NCBI RefSeq assembly: GCF_014770435.1
Contig: NZ_CP061739.1
Span: forward strand, 2,170,001 to 2,234,000
DNA: 64,000 nucleotides
Reading direction: 5' to 3'
Source: Psychrobacter sp. 28M-43
Lineage (GTDB): Bacteria > Pseudomonadota > Gammaproteobacteria > Pseudomonadales > Moraxellaceae
Positions within the stretch are counted from its first letter, which is position 1, and each line of letters begins with the position of its first letter. Below the pieces are notes generated by a model, which saw nothing but the letters and a program-made list of their open reading frames with translations, did no database searches and was not told the DNA's origin. Shown here piece after piece: positions 37,589-46,353 of the stretch. The position numbers were made by a program, and so were the translations under genes.

Positions 37589-37780
37589 ATTCTGAAGTGT
37601 TGGCTAGTAGATGTTTATTCCCTGAGCCGATAATGCTTTACCAGGATGTGGTACCTATTGTCTCATTGTGTATGCCTGCACCGCTTGCGGTGTATCAGGA
37701 AACCTGCAGAGATGATGACGCATCCGCCCTGAACTTCACGGTTCATGGGTCACCATCTTACAGCGGCACTTCGGTTGTTT
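37589..37780 (+). ncRNA. ssrS: 6S RNA
   Basis: 6S RNA mimics an open promoter and sequesters sigma-70 RNA polymerase in stationary phase. The segment ccctgagccgata near 37619 is shared with E. coli 6S RNA, as is the paired 3' block (cctgaac...ggttca.gggt.ac..c..acagcggca) at about 37731-37767. The 5' end tctgaagtgt (37591-37600) pairs with gcacttcgg (37766-37774) to form the closing stem. Length (about 190 nt) and the long irregular hairpin agree. It is preceded by a good promoter. No ygfA follows, unlike in enteric bacteria. Confidence 0.9.
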
Positions 37781-37824
37781 CATTCGGTTAGTAAATATAT
37801 TCCTTATAATTTATTTACTACCAC

Positions 37825-37864
37825 CAAAAAGCCCCTTTCATCGTTGATGAGAGGGGCTTTTTTC
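37825..37864. terminator. Bidirectional terminator between ssrS and fxsA
   Basis: The stem aaagcccct...aggggcttt with A and T runs on both sides lies 28 bp before the fxsA stop, serving both convergent units. Confidence 0.88.
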
Positions 37865-37887
37865 ATGCTTATGATTTAACTAAATAG

Positions 37888-38520
37888 TTATTCGTCATTA
37901 GCAGATTTAGTAATCTTTTTTACATCTTTAGGGATGTTTTTGGCAGTACCATCAACCGTAGTATGCTGTTTAAACACATCACCAAATGGGTTTTGCTGCT
38001 GTTGACCAAATGGATTCTGGCCATTCATGCCACCTGCGCCACCGAACGGGTTTTGACCGCCCATGCCACCAGCCCCGCCAAATGGATTTTGTCCGCCGCC
38101 CATTTGACCACCCATCTGCTTCGCCATCATTTCCATCATTTTTTGCTGGTTATTCATGACGTAATTATTAGCCAAGTCTTTTAGCTTTTTCTGCACAGGT
38201 GGCAATACTACCAATAGCGCCATTAAATCACTAAGTACCCCAGGAATAAGCAATAAAATACCTGCAGCTGCCATCGCTATACTCTTAATCATCGTGGTCT
38301 CTGGCGGACGCATCGCAGGGTTCATCATGCCACCAGCTTTCATTTGCTGTGCCATTGGATTAAGGGCAGCCATACCTTTGCGCATCAAGGAGATACCGAT
38401 AACCGCGGCGATAATAAACCACATAAACACCCACCAGCCGCTCATAAATTGAGCAAGCAAATACCACAGTAGCATCTCGATAATAAACCAAACGATGGCT
38501 ATACCAACTATCTGACCCAT
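37888..38520 (-). CDS. fxsA: FxsA-family membrane protein with a Gly/Asn/Pro/Phe repeat tail
   Basis: FxsA is a small inner-membrane protein; in E. coli its overproduction relieves exclusion of phage T7 by the F factor. The 210-residue protein has the FxsA core in residues 1-125: two N-terminal hydrophobic segments (VGIAIVWFIIEMLLWYLL and WWVFMWFIIAAVIGISLM, the GISLMRKG signature) and PGVLSDLMALLVVLPPVQ. The C-terminal tail has three imperfect copies of GQNPFGGAGGM and then GQNPFGQQQQNPFG. AGGA lies 9 nt before the ATG. Confidence 0.87.
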   Translation of the reverse strand: MGQIVGIAIVWFIIEMLLWYLLAQFMSGWWVFMWFIIAAVIGISLMRKGMAALNPMAQQMKAGGMMNPAMRPPETTMIKSIAMAAAGILLLIPGVLSDLMALLVVLPPVQKKLKDLANNYVMNNQQKMMEMMAKQMGGQMGGGQNPFGGAGGMGGQNPFGGAGGMNGQNPFGQQQQNPFGDVFKQHTTVDGTAKNIPKDVKKITKSANDE

Positions 38521-38645
38521 AAAGTGTCATCCTATAAAATAAAAACCAATAAATTGAGCGCCATGAAAATTAAAATGGCTAACATATGATGTATATGGGG
38601 ATTGGTTGCTATACTATCAAACTTAAGGCTAATTTTTAAGCCATA

Positions 38646-38745
38646 TAGTCGGTACAATATAATTTGGATAGAAGGAAGGCGGAAGCCAGTACTACGAATA
38701 GTAGGCTAAGCGAGTCTGACATCGTATCCAATTTATATAAGACTA
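38646..38745. repeat. 100-bp imperfect inverted-repeat element upstream of ruvC
   Basis: The ends tagtc..acaatataatttggata (38646-38670) and tatccaatttatat.agacta (38725-38745) are near-perfect inverted copies. Between them lies a GC-richer segment with a small tact/agta stem. It holds no reading frame. It resembles a short intergenic palindromic repeat; whether it recurs in the genome cannot be seen here. Confidence 0.5.
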
Positions 38746-38779
38746 AATATAAAATGACAGGTAAGCAAGACGGAATATT

Positions 38780-39364
38780 ATGGCAATTATTATAGGCATT
38801 GATCCAGGGTCACGCATGACTGGTTATGGGATAGTACAGCAGACAGGTGACAAGCTGACCTATATCGATGCAGGGACGATTCGCACAGATACCAAAGAGA
38901 TGCCTGAACGCCTCAAGCGTATCTTTAATGGACTAACCCGTATCACACAGCATCATTTAAAATATGCTGACGAGCCTATCTATACAGCGATTGAGCAAGT
39001 ATTTATGGCAGAAAACCCTGACTCCGCACTTAAGCTCGGGCAAGCAAGAGGTGCAGCGATTGCAGCAATGGTTGCACTAGATTTAGAAGTGTCAGAATAT
39101 ACGGCTCGGCAAATCAAACAAGCCGTCTGTGGCTACGGAGCGGCGGCCAAAGAACAAGTACAGGAGATGGTCTGCCGGATATTAGCGTTAGAAGTCGTAC
39201 CGCAACAAGATGCTGCCGATGGACTTGCCTGCGCAATTTGTCATGCTCACTCAAGCCATTCAATGAATAAGTTAATATTGAATAGCGCTATGCGTGGTCG
39301 CGGTGCTTCTAAGAAAAAAGGTCGTTGGCGTTTGACTGAAGAAGATTTGGGTAACTTGCGTTAA
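38780..39364 (+). CDS. ruvC: Crossover junction endonuclease RuvC
   Basis: RuvC resolves Holliday junctions by paired nicks. The 194-residue protein has the RNase-H-like fold, with acidic residues Asp8 ([14 protein letters not shown]), Glu72 (IEQVF), Asp144 and Asp147 (QQDAADGLA), so the active site is complete. An extra C-terminal tail of about 20 basic residues ([17 protein letters not shown]) goes beyond the usual 173 residues. It is monocistronic, 15 kb from ruvAB, and ends at a terminator. Confidence 0.96.
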   Translation: MAIIIGIDPGSRMTGYGIVQQTGDKLTYIDAGTIRTDTKEMPERLKRIFNGLTRITQHHLKYADEPIYTAIEQVFMAENPDSALKLGQARGAAIAAMVALDLEVSEYTARQIKQAVCGYGAAAKEQVQEMVCRILALEVVPQQDAADGLACAICHAHSSHSMNKLILNSAMRGRGASKKKGRWRLTEEDLGNLR

Positions 39365-39368
39365 AGAT

Positions 39369-39412
39369 CAGCGTTAAAACAGCGAGGCGTTAAGATAGCG
39401 AGGTGTTGAAGC
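39369..39412. repeat. Short degenerate 16-bp tandem repeat
   Basis: The unit gcgttaaaacagcgag is followed directly by gcgttaagatagcgag and a partial third, gtgttgaagcag, just past the ruvC stop. Confidence 0.6.
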
Positions 39413-39462
39413 AGAAACGCGTCAAAATAGATAAACAGCAAAGTAAATATCCCATAAGAAAG

Positions 39463-39489
39463 CACGCGCTATTAGACGCGTGTTTTTTT
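39463..39489 (+). terminator. Terminator of ruvC
   Basis: The stem cacgcg/cgcgtg is followed by seven T residues. Confidence 0.83.
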
Positions 39490-39526
39490 ATGACTATGAG
39501 CATTTCAAAGCTCAAACTACAATAGG

Positions 39527-40477
39527 CTACTCTACAACTGCACTTTCAATCACGGCATCTAAGATATAGGCATACTTTTCATCAGCAGTATCATCTTTAG
39601 TTGGCTCATTAGTCTCTGATAATTCATCGATGTTTAGCGGATAGCGTTGTAAGCGTAATACTTCTTCGTGTTTGCTGTCATGCTGATAGCCATCGATTTC
39701 ACCAACGAATACTCGCCACTGTCCTTCGTGAGTTTTAATGCCCTGATCATTATAAGTAATAGGCTTAACTTGTAGACACTGCTCAGAGTTACCTGCTTCG
39801 CAAGGTACAGTCTCGGAGTTTACTGCCCAAAATACTGTTTCACCCTTACTGTTATATTTCGCTTGTGCAGTAAGCCTACCATTCCAAACCAGAGTCACAT
39901 CGTCGTCGGTAAACTGGGTCAATACTGGGTGATCGCCTTGATCAATTTTGAACTCACTACTGCCCTGCATCAACGTATTCAAAGTGTTTTCTGCCACATC
40001 TAGCTCGCCACAAGACATCTTTGTACTCATACCCTCTTCAGTAGTTAAGGTATGTCCTTCTAATTGATAGCCAGCACTAATCGTATTACAGCCTACGCTA
40101 TAGCTTAGCGTGTCTTGCCCTTGATATTGGTTGAATGCAAGCGTTACCTGACTGTTGATATTCGCAAATTCAGCCATAAGTTGTTCATTGGCGTCGACTG
40201 CGTTTACTAACGTCCAGCGATGATGAGATAAGGTGGTCGTCAGCTTGTCTTGAGTGGTTAATTCGACAGGTTCAGATTCGTCTAATGTAGGGCTCATACT
40301 AGATACCAGACCTTCACTTACGGCTGAGTCTGTCATCTCGCCAGTTTCAGCACCCTCTGATATATCATTTTCGCTAGACGCTGCTTCTTTTTGACACGCA
40401 CTTAGCATCAGACTAACTGCCATCATACTGGGTAATAGCAGTACTTTTAACGTTGGCTTGTTTCGGCTACCTACCAT
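39527..40477 (-). CDS. META/HslJ-domain lipoprotein
   Basis: The 316-residue protein has a lipoprotein signal with lipobox LSAC (about residue 28) and an acidic, Ser-rich linker. A META domain follows (about 85-190: HRWTLVNAVD, SVGCNTISAGYQLEGHTLT, STKMSCGELDVAENTL), as in HslJ, a heat-inducible outer-membrane-associated protein linked to novobiocin resistance. The last 130 residues (VWNGRLTAQAKYNSKGE..., WRVFVGEIDGYQ...LRLQRYPL) form a second beta-rich domain that I do not recognise. It is probably anchored in the outer or inner membrane facing the periplasm. Confidence 0.82.
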   Translation of the reverse strand: MVGSRNKPTLKVLLLPSMMAVSLMLSACQKEAASSENDISEGAETGEMTDSAVSEGLVSSMSPTLDESEPVELTTQDKLTTTLSHHRWTLVNAVDANEQLMAEFANINSQVTLAFNQYQGQDTLSYSVGCNTISAGYQLEGHTLTTEEGMSTKMSCGELDVAENTLNTLMQGSSEFKIDQGDHPVLTQFTDDDVTLVWNGRLTAQAKYNSKGETVFWAVNSETVPCEAGNSEQCLQVKPITYNDQGIKTHEGQWRVFVGEIDGYQHDSKHEEVLRLQRYPLNIDELSETNEPTKDDTADEKYAYILDAVIESAVVE

Positions 40478-40790
40478 ATTACATACCTCTTAGTAAGCTT
40501 GTACAACTTATCTCGCGTACCATCTATGTTTCAAAAATCTATTCAAAAGAAGTCACAATTTAAAAATATTCTTCTTAAATAAACGTTTTAAAAACATAAT
40601 TGATATAACTAAGCTAGATTAACTACTATAACCTTGGCACTATTAACCTATGTAACGAAATGTTGATTTTTATTATGTTTCATAAAAAAACAGCTAACGA
40701 TTGAGGTTAGCTGTTTTGCTTTATGGCGATCAATTTATCGGATAGGTTAATAGATAAATTTTATGATTTAAACTATTTTTCTAGAACCTT
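40478..40790. other. Spacer between the META lipoprotein and GST genes
   Basis: AT-rich; the only structure is the GST terminator at 40685-40717. No gene or clear promoter is seen. Confidence 0.4.
40685..40717 (-). terminator. Terminator of the GST-like gene
   Basis: The stem aaaacagctaac/gttagctgtttt is followed by a T run on the minus strand. Confidence 0.87.
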
Positions 40791-41453
40791 TTAGTCATTC
40801 ACACTGGCAGGTTTGGCTTTAGCCATATTTTTAATACTGAAGCGTTCATTCATCTTTTGATAAAAACGGGCTAGGTTTTCGCCTTGTTCATTAGGATTAA
40901 TTTTTAATACTTTACCAAAATCCAAGCTTAGATATAGCACGATATCCGCAAAACTTAATTGCTCACCTACTAGGTATTCGCGACCTTCTAATATCGTCTC
41001 AAAATACGCCATAGCTTTGACCGCACGAGCAATTGATGGTGCGACGAACTCGGGCACTTGCTCAATACGTTGTGCTTTAGATGGATGACTGTGCTGAAAC
41101 GCGAGCATCAAGTTATACATCACTTCAAACTCTGCAACACGGCGCATAGAGCAAACTTGCGCACGCTGTACCACATCATTACCCATGACCGAACGCTCAC
41201 CATAAACACGATCCAGATATTCACAAACTGCCTGAGAATCATTCAGTACTGTACCATCATCTAAGGTCAAAACAGGTACGGTCTGCATCGGATTCATTTG
41301 CGTAAATGCTTCTGACATTTGCTCATTTGCCGCAAAATCAATATCGATCACATCGACATCATCCATATCATCAACATCGATACCTTTTGAAGCCAATAAG
41401 ATAAGCGCTTTACGTGGATTAGGCGCTGTACGGGTAATATATAGTTTTTTCAT
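40791..41453 (-). CDS. Glutathione S-transferase family protein
   Basis: ATG 41453 is preceded by AAGGAG at 8 nt and gives 220 residues; the open frame extends to 41579 but without such a site. The thioredoxin-like N-terminal domain (MKKLYITRTAPNPRKALILL, shown as YITRTAPNPRKALILL) has the cis-Pro region MNPMQTVPVLTLDDGTVLNDSQAVCEYLD, in which TVPVL and DSQAVCEYLD are the glutathione-contact segments. The helical C-terminal domain has the N-capping LVGEQLSFADIVLYLSLDF. The substrate is unknown. An acidic insertion DVDDMDDVDVIDID at 26-39 is unusual. Confidence 0.85.
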   Translation of the reverse strand: MKKLYITRTAPNPRKALILLASKGIDVDDMDDVDVIDIDFAANEQMSEAFTQMNPMQTVPVLTLDDGTVLNDSQAVCEYLDRVYGERSVMGNDVVQRAQVCSMRRVAEFEVMYNLMLAFQHSHPSKAQRIEQVPEFVAPSIARAVKAMAYFETILEGREYLVGEQLSFADIVLYLSLDFGKVLKINPNEQGENLARFYQKMNERFSIKNMAKAKPASVND

Positions 41454-41612
41454 AGCAAACTCCTTGTAAGAATGATTGGACAGCGATTTAGTGCTGATAC
41501 GCTTTATTATGGTTATTGTACTAATAAGCATAAACGATTGATACGCTATACCACAGTTATAGCCTAATCTGGCCATCATGGCAAAGTGTTATTAATCATA
41601 AAATAGAAATAA

Positions 41613-41646
41613 TAAAAGCCCCATAACCTTGAGTCATGGGGCTTTA
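41613..41646 (-). terminator. Terminator of the peroxiredoxin gene
   Basis: The stem aaagccccat/atggggcttt is followed by T residues on the minus strand, 28 bp past the stop. Confidence 0.87.
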
Positions 41647-41673
41647 TTTAATCACATTTACACATCAGTCTAA

Positions 41674-42312
41674 TTATTTGTTTGGTGCAGGTGTGGTGCG
41701 TAGATACGGCTTAATCTCTTTGTGACCTTTTGGATATTTTGCAGCGATATCTTCATTTTTCACACTTGGTGGAATGATCACATCGTCGCCATCTTTCCAG
41801 TCTACAGGTGTCGCAATGTTATACTCATCCGACAACTGTAGTGCATCAATTACACGGATAATTTCATCAAAGTTACGGCCACAGCTAGCAGGATATGTCA
41901 GCGTTAAACGAACTTTTTTACTTGGATCAATGATAAAGACGCTACGTACTGTATGAGTGCTATCGGCATTAGGATGCATCATGTCATATAGCTCAGCGAC
42001 TTCTTTATTAGGATCAGCGATGATTGGGAAGTTCATATCTGTGCCTTGAGTCTCACCGATATCGCTCGCCCACGCTTTGTGATCTTCTAGGCTATCAACA
42101 GAAATACAAATCGGCTTCACATTGCGCTTTTGGAACTCGCCATTCAGTGCAGCGGCGCGACCAAGCTCAGTGGTACATACTGGCGTAAAATCTGCTGGAT
42201 GCGAGAAGAAAACGACCCAATGATCACCTGCCCACTCGTGAAAATTGATGTCACCTTCTGTGGTTGTAGCGTCAAAATTTGGTGCGGTATCACCTAAACG
42301 TAAATGTGCCAT
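41674..42312 (-). CDS. 1-Cys (Prx6-type) peroxiredoxin
   Basis: The protein reduces peroxides through one peroxidatic cysteine. The 212-residue protein has Cys46 in HPADFTPVCTTELG, the Prx6-type SVDSLEDHKAW segment, FPIIADPNKEVAELY, RSVFIIDPSKKVR, LTYPASCGRNFDEIIRVIDALQ, and a long C-terminal dimerisation domain (TPVDWKDGDDVIIPPSV). The last pattern defines the Prx6 group. AAGGAA lies 7 nt before the ATG. It is cytoplasmic and stands in its own transcription unit. Confidence 0.94.
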   Translation of the reverse strand: MAHLRLGDTAPNFDATTTEGDINFHEWAGDHWVVFFSHPADFTPVCTTELGRAAALNGEFQKRNVKPICISVDSLEDHKAWASDIGETQGTDMNFPIIADPNKEVAELYDMMHPNADSTHTVRSVFIIDPSKKVRLTLTYPASCGRNFDEIIRVIDALQLSDEYNIATPVDWKDGDDVIIPPSVKNEDIAAKYPKGHKEIKPYLRTTPAPNK

Positions 42313-42751
42313 GCTTGATTCCTTAGCTATGTGAATGAACGCTTATATCGACACGTCGGCCTCGCGTTCTATTATTATCATCGACGTGCTCAGCTATCAA
42401 ATATAACATAAAGCACATCCGTAAAAACTGACTTTATCTTAACAAACTGGTTATGAATGTCTTGTGACGGATTGTAATGCGGTTATTCCATTTACCTCTA
42501 AGCTGATGGACAAATTTTTTAATGAATTTTATGGACAAGCAGCTTTGATAAATAATTAAACCACCATCCCTGCATCCCTGCATCCCATAAGCAAAATTCG
42601 CACTATAATCATACTTAACTTTATAACTGCACACAAAAAAGGCCATTCCTAGCGTACTAGAAATGGGCTAACTTGCAAACTACTATTGTTCAGTATTATT
42701 TCAAAATATCTATTTGGATAAGGATACTTTTAAATACTAAGCCAACATAAA
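42313..42751. other. Spacer between glnS and the peroxiredoxin gene
   Basis: No credible gene. It contains three copies of ccctgcat-like units near 42571-42592 and the glnS terminator at 42633-42668. Confidence 0.45.
42633..42668 (-). terminator. Terminator of glnS
   Basis: On the minus strand, gcccatttctag pairs with ctaggaatggcc (one mismatch, one wobble), followed by TTTTTT. Confidence 0.8.
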
Positions 42752-44491
42752 TTAAGCTGGCTTATAACTATCACGTAAGCTAACGATTTGGTTAAATACT
42801 GGCTTATCAGTGCTGTGATCTTCGCTATCAGAGATGAAGTAACCTTCACGCTCAAACTGGAAGCGCGTGCCAGCATCTGCATTGACCAAAGATGGCTCAA
42901 CCACTGCGTTTAGCTCAGTGAGCGAGTTCGGGTTTAGCGCTTGATGAACATCAGCGATGCCACTTGGGTCCTCAGCACTGAATAACTGCTCATACATGCG
43001 GACTGTCGCTGGCACACCTTGACTGGCTGATACCCAATGAATCACGCCTTTGACCTTACGCCCTTCAGGGTTGTTGCCTAAAGTAGCAGGGTCGATCGTC
43101 GCTTTTAGCTCAACGACATTGCCATTTTCATCAGTGATATGTTCAGTGACGGCTAGCACATAAGTATTACGCAGACGAATCTCTGGCTTTTCTGGAGAGA
43201 GGCGCTTGTAGCCTGCAGGCGGTTCAATTTCATAATCACCTTGGTCAATGTATAGCGTTTCGGTGAATGGAATCTCACGCTCACCCATATCGACGTTAGG
43301 ATGGTTGGGCTGAGTCAACCAAAGCGTCTGAGTCGCATCGTCAAAACGTGCATTAACGCTATCGGCTTTTTGCGACTCCCAACTGCTGACCGCTTCACTA
43401 AAGTTAGTAATCGTCACTTTCAATGGCTTTAGCACCGCCATACCGCGACCAGTTGTCGTCTCTAACGATTGACGAACGCTAAACTCTAGCAAACGGAAAT
43501 CAACCACACTATCCGCTTTGGTCACACCCACACGCTCACAAAAATCACGCAAGCCCTCTGGCGTGTAACCACGGCGACGCATGCCAGCGACGGTTGGCAT
43601 GCGTGGGTCATTCCAACCACTGACGATACCTTCATCTACCAGTTGTTTTAGCTTACGCTTACTGGTCAATGTATGATCAACGTTTAAGCGGCTAAACTCG
43701 TACTGATGCGGCGGTACGTCAAAGCCGATTTTTTCAATGACCCAATCATAAAATGGACGATGATCTTCAAACTCAAGCGTGCATAATGAATGGGTAATTC
43801 CTTCTAACGCATCCGAGAGTGGATGAGCAAAGTCATACATTGGATAGATGCACCATTTATCACCAGTCTGATGATGCGCTTGATGCATCACGCGATAGAT
43901 AACAGGATCACGTAGGTTCATATTTGGGCTGGCCATATCAATCTTGGCACGCAAAATAGCCTTTCCTTCAGCGTATTTGCCGTCTTTCATATCGTTGAAA
44001 AGGGCTAGGTTTTCTTCAACACTGGCATCACGATATGGTGAAGGCGTTCCCGCTTCATTAAATGAACCACGGTTTTCTTTGATCTGTTCAGGGGTTTGCA
44101 AATCAACATAAGCGTCGCCTTGCTCAATCAACTGAATTGCCCATGCATGTAGCTGATCAAAATAACCTGAAGCATGATGCGCCTCGCCTGCCCACTCAAA
44201 ACCTAACCACTGCACATCGTTTTTAATATTGTCGATGTAATCTTGCTTTTCAGCAGTTGGGTTGGTGTCATCAAAACGTAGATTGCACACACCGCCGAAC
44301 TCTTTGGCCACACCAAAGTTTAAGCAGATAGATTTTACGTGACCTAAATGCAAGTAGCCATTTGGCTCAGGCGGAAAGCGCGTTACAATTTGCTGGTATT
44401 TTTGCGCATTGACATCGTCACGAATGATATTACGAATAAAATCGTTTTTTGGTTCGTCTTTTTGTGCATTGTTGCTTGAGTGATCACTCAT
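42752..44491 (-). CDS. glnS: Glutaminyl-tRNA synthetase
   Basis: The class I synthetase charges tRNA-Gln directly. The 579-residue protein has the HIGH motif in PPEPNGYLHLGHVKSI, FDDTNPTAEKQ, the KMSKS-equivalent TLTSKRKLKQLV, the acceptor-binding insert (IYPMYDFAHPLSDALEGITHSLCTLEF, in which DFAHPLSDALEGITHS is diagnostic) and the C-terminal anticodon-binding beta-barrels (KVKGVIHWV). The DNPRMPTVAGMRRRGYTPE segment appears as WNDPRMPTVAGMRRRGYTP. These separate GlnRS from GluRS. AGGAG lies 9 nt before the ATG. Confidence 0.97.
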   Translation of the reverse strand: MSDHSSNNAQKDEPKNDFIRNIIRDDVNAQKYQQIVTRFPPEPNGYLHLGHVKSICLNFGVAKEFGGVCNLRFDDTNPTAEKQDYIDNIKNDVQWLGFEWAGEAHHASGYFDQLHAWAIQLIEQGDAYVDLQTPEQIKENRGSFNEAGTPSPYRDASVEENLALFNDMKDGKYAEGKAILRAKIDMASPNMNLRDPVIYRVMHQAHHQTGDKWCIYPMYDFAHPLSDALEGITHSLCTLEFEDHRPFYDWVIEKIGFDVPPHQYEFSRLNVDHTLTSKRKLKQLVDEGIVSGWNDPRMPTVAGMRRRGYTPEGLRDFCERVGVTKADSVVDFRLLEFSVRQSLETTTGRGMAVLKPLKVTITNFSEAVSSWESQKADSVNARFDDATQTLWLTQPNHPNVDMGEREIPFTETLYIDQGDYEIEPPAGYKRLSPEKPEIRLRNTYVLAVTEHITDENGNVVELKATIDPATLGNNPEGRKVKGVIHWVSASQGVPATVRMYEQLFSAEDPSGIADVHQALNPNSLTELNAVVEPSLVNADAGTRFQFEREGYFISDSEDHSTDKPVFNQIVSLRDSYKPA

Positions 44492-44803
44492 CGGGCATTG
44501 CTCCTAACGCAAATTGTCAGTTCATGGTGCGTGCCATCACGCATCACGAAACGTTTAAACTAAAGTGTTAAAATAAAACGAGAATATTAAAATAAAGCGA
44601 GAATATTAAAACTTAGATAGTGCGACCGCATTATCAAAATTTGTTAAAAATGGGTAAAGTTGCGTTATTCTATCAGGTTTCGCAAACGCATTAACAGCCT
44701 GATACATGACACGGGATAAAAAAGCCGTTAGACTACCCGTAACTTTTTAACCACCACTCACAATAGTGCTATTTAAGGCGCTGCAATCAAAAAGGAATAT
44801 CCC
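44492..44803. other. Divergent spacer between glnS and the cyclophilin gene
   Basis: AT-rich with a short tandem repeat (44568-44612). AAGGAA before 44804 is the cyclophilin ribosome-binding site. No confident promoter. Confidence 0.4.
44568..44612. repeat. 19-bp tandem repeat, two and a third copies
   Basis: ttaaaataaaacgagaata (44568-44586) is followed by ttaaaataaagcgagaata (44587-44605) and ttaaaac. One base differs between the two full copies. Confidence 0.8.
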
Positions 44804-45319
44804 ATGGTAGACATGCCACCAGTAGTAGAACTTGAAACTAATATGGGTGCGATCGTTATCGAACTCAACGAAGAAAAAGCACCAAAAACCGTAGAAAACT
44901 TTTTAAACTACGTAAAATCTGGTCAGTATGACGGTACAATTTTCCATCGCATCATTGATGGTTTCATGATTCAAGGCGGCGGAATGGACGCTGAAATGAA
45001 TGAAAAACCAACCAATGCACCTATCGAAAACGAAGCGGACAATGGTCTAAAAAATGACAAAGGTACTATCGCAATGGCGCGTACCCAAGATCCGCATTCA
45101 GCGACTAGCCAGTTCTTCATCAACGTAAAAGACAACGACTTCCTAAACCACTCTGGCAAAAACATGCAAGGTTGGGGTTACACCGTATTTGGTAAAGTAA
45201 CAAGCGGTATGGACGTTATCGAAAAAATGCGCAGCGTACCAACTGGTCGTTTCGGCATGCATGCTGATGTGCCAAAAGAGCCAGTTGTTATCAACTCAGC
45301 AACCATCATTACTCAGTAA
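44804..45319 (+). CDS. ppiB: Cyclophilin-type peptidyl-prolyl isomerase
   Basis: The protein catalyses cis-trans isomerisation of X-Pro bonds. The 171-residue protein is a single cyclophilin domain: [18 protein letters not shown] ([13 protein letters not shown] carries the catalytic Arg), [21 protein letters not shown] and [19 protein letters not shown]. No signal peptide is present, which fits the cytoplasmic PpiB type rather than periplasmic PpiA. AAGGAA lies 8 nt before the ATG. lpxH follows by 123 bp, the order ppiB-lpxH being common in gammaproteobacteria. Confidence 0.95.
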   Translation: MVDMPPVVELETNMGAIVIELNEEKAPKTVENFLNYVKSGQYDGTIFHRIIDGFMIQGGGMDAEMNEKPTNAPIENEADNGLKNDKGTIAMARTQDPHSATSQFFINVKDNDFLNHSGKNMQGWGYTVFGKVTSGMDVIEKMRSVPTGRFGMHADVPKEPVVINSATIITQ

Positions 45320-45442
45320 TATTCATTCAATAGCAGCTATTCAGTAATAGTTACTTAGCGACAGCTGTGAATGAGCGAGCATTTTTTAGTAGAATTTATT
45401 AAATCATGCTCGCTATACGATAAGTCACGAGGACCAAGATAA

Positions 45443-46327
45443 ATGCAAAGTTTTAATCACTTAATCACAACCCGCCCTCATCAAGTGCGGCAAGTATTGA
45501 TTAGCGATTTGCATTTATCGCCTCAGGAGCCTGCCTTAGTGCAGGCTTTTTTGGCGCTATTAGATGACTGTCTCGCTCTGCCTGCGCTCAAACGCCTCTT
45601 TATATTGGGTGATTGGTTTGAGGTGTGGCTAGGTGATGATACCTACTTGTCCCTATTAAAAGAGAAAAAGTCAGAGGATGAGCAGATAGCACATTGGCTG
45701 ACACCGCTTATCGTCAAGCTCAAGCAGTTACGTATCAATGGCTGTGAGATATTGGTCATGCACGGTAACCGTGACTTTCTGTTAGGACAGCCGTTTTGTA
45801 ATCTGTTCGGCGGTGAGCTAATCAGCGAGCCGTATACTTTGCCTGTTGGTCAGCAGAATTACCGCTTAGAACACGGTGACGCACTCTGTACTGATGATAA
45901 AAAGTATCAATTCTTTCGCAAAATTATGCGTAACCGTTTAACTCAGTGGTATCTACTCAATAAGTCATTAGAAAAACGCTTGGCAATTGCAGATAATATG
46001 CGCAAAAAAAGCCAGCAGAATAATGCGAACAAAGCTGCTCATATCATGGATGTGAATGATAAAGCCGTACGTCAAGCCATCACTACTAGCGATGCATTAT
46101 TGCACGGACATACTCATCGACCAGACGTTCATCAGGTGACTGCTGATAAAAAGCGCTACGTGCTTGGCGACTGGCGATTGTTAGATAAAGATACGCGCCA
46201 GCCGAAAGTTAGCGCCGTGATTGGTGCAGTGACAGATGACGAGCATTCAAATGACGGTTTTAGTAGTAACGATTTAAGCGGTAATGATGCTAAGTTTGAA
46301 TTGTTTGAGTTTACAATGCTTGTTTGA
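45443..46327 (+). CDS. lpxH: UDP-2,3-diacylglucosamine diphosphatase LpxH
   Basis: LpxH makes lipid X from UDP-2,3-diacylglucosamine in lipid A synthesis, as a peripheral inner-membrane dimanganese enzyme. The 294-residue protein has all calcineurin-like metal motifs: ISDLHLSP, LGDWFEVWLGDD, MHGNRDFLLG, EHGDALCTDD and LLHGHTHRPDVH. It is about 50 residues longer than E. coli LpxH, from a 16-residue N-terminal extension and a polar C-terminal tail (DDEHSNDGFSSNDLSGND). Confidence 0.95.
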   Translation: MQSFNHLITTRPHQVRQVLISDLHLSPQEPALVQAFLALLDDCLALPALKRLFILGDWFEVWLGDDTYLSLLKEKKSEDEQIAHWLTPLIVKLKQLRINGCEILVMHGNRDFLLGQPFCNLFGGELISEPYTLPVGQQNYRLEHGDALCTDDKKYQFFRKIMRNRLTQWYLLNKSLEKRLAIADNMRKKSQQNNANKAAHIMDVNDKAVRQAITTSDALLHGHTHRPDVHQVTADKKRYVLGDWRLLDKDTRQPKVSAVIGAVTDDEHSNDGFSSNDLSGNDAKFELFEFTMLV

Positions 46328-46353
46328 CTTGATCGTTGAACCTATCTAAAAAA

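Noticed and set aside
37597..37791. 64-codon plus-strand reading frame
   Set aside because: It lies inside the 6S RNA, has no ribosome-binding site, and the nucleotide sequence is explained by the RNA.
42434..42646. 70-codon minus-strand frame beyond glnS
   Set aside because: It covers a short ccctgcat repeat and the glnS terminator region, with no ribosome-binding site.
44568..44612. CRISPR-like repeat
   Set aside because: The 19-bp units are directly adjacent, with no spacers and no cas genes in the window.
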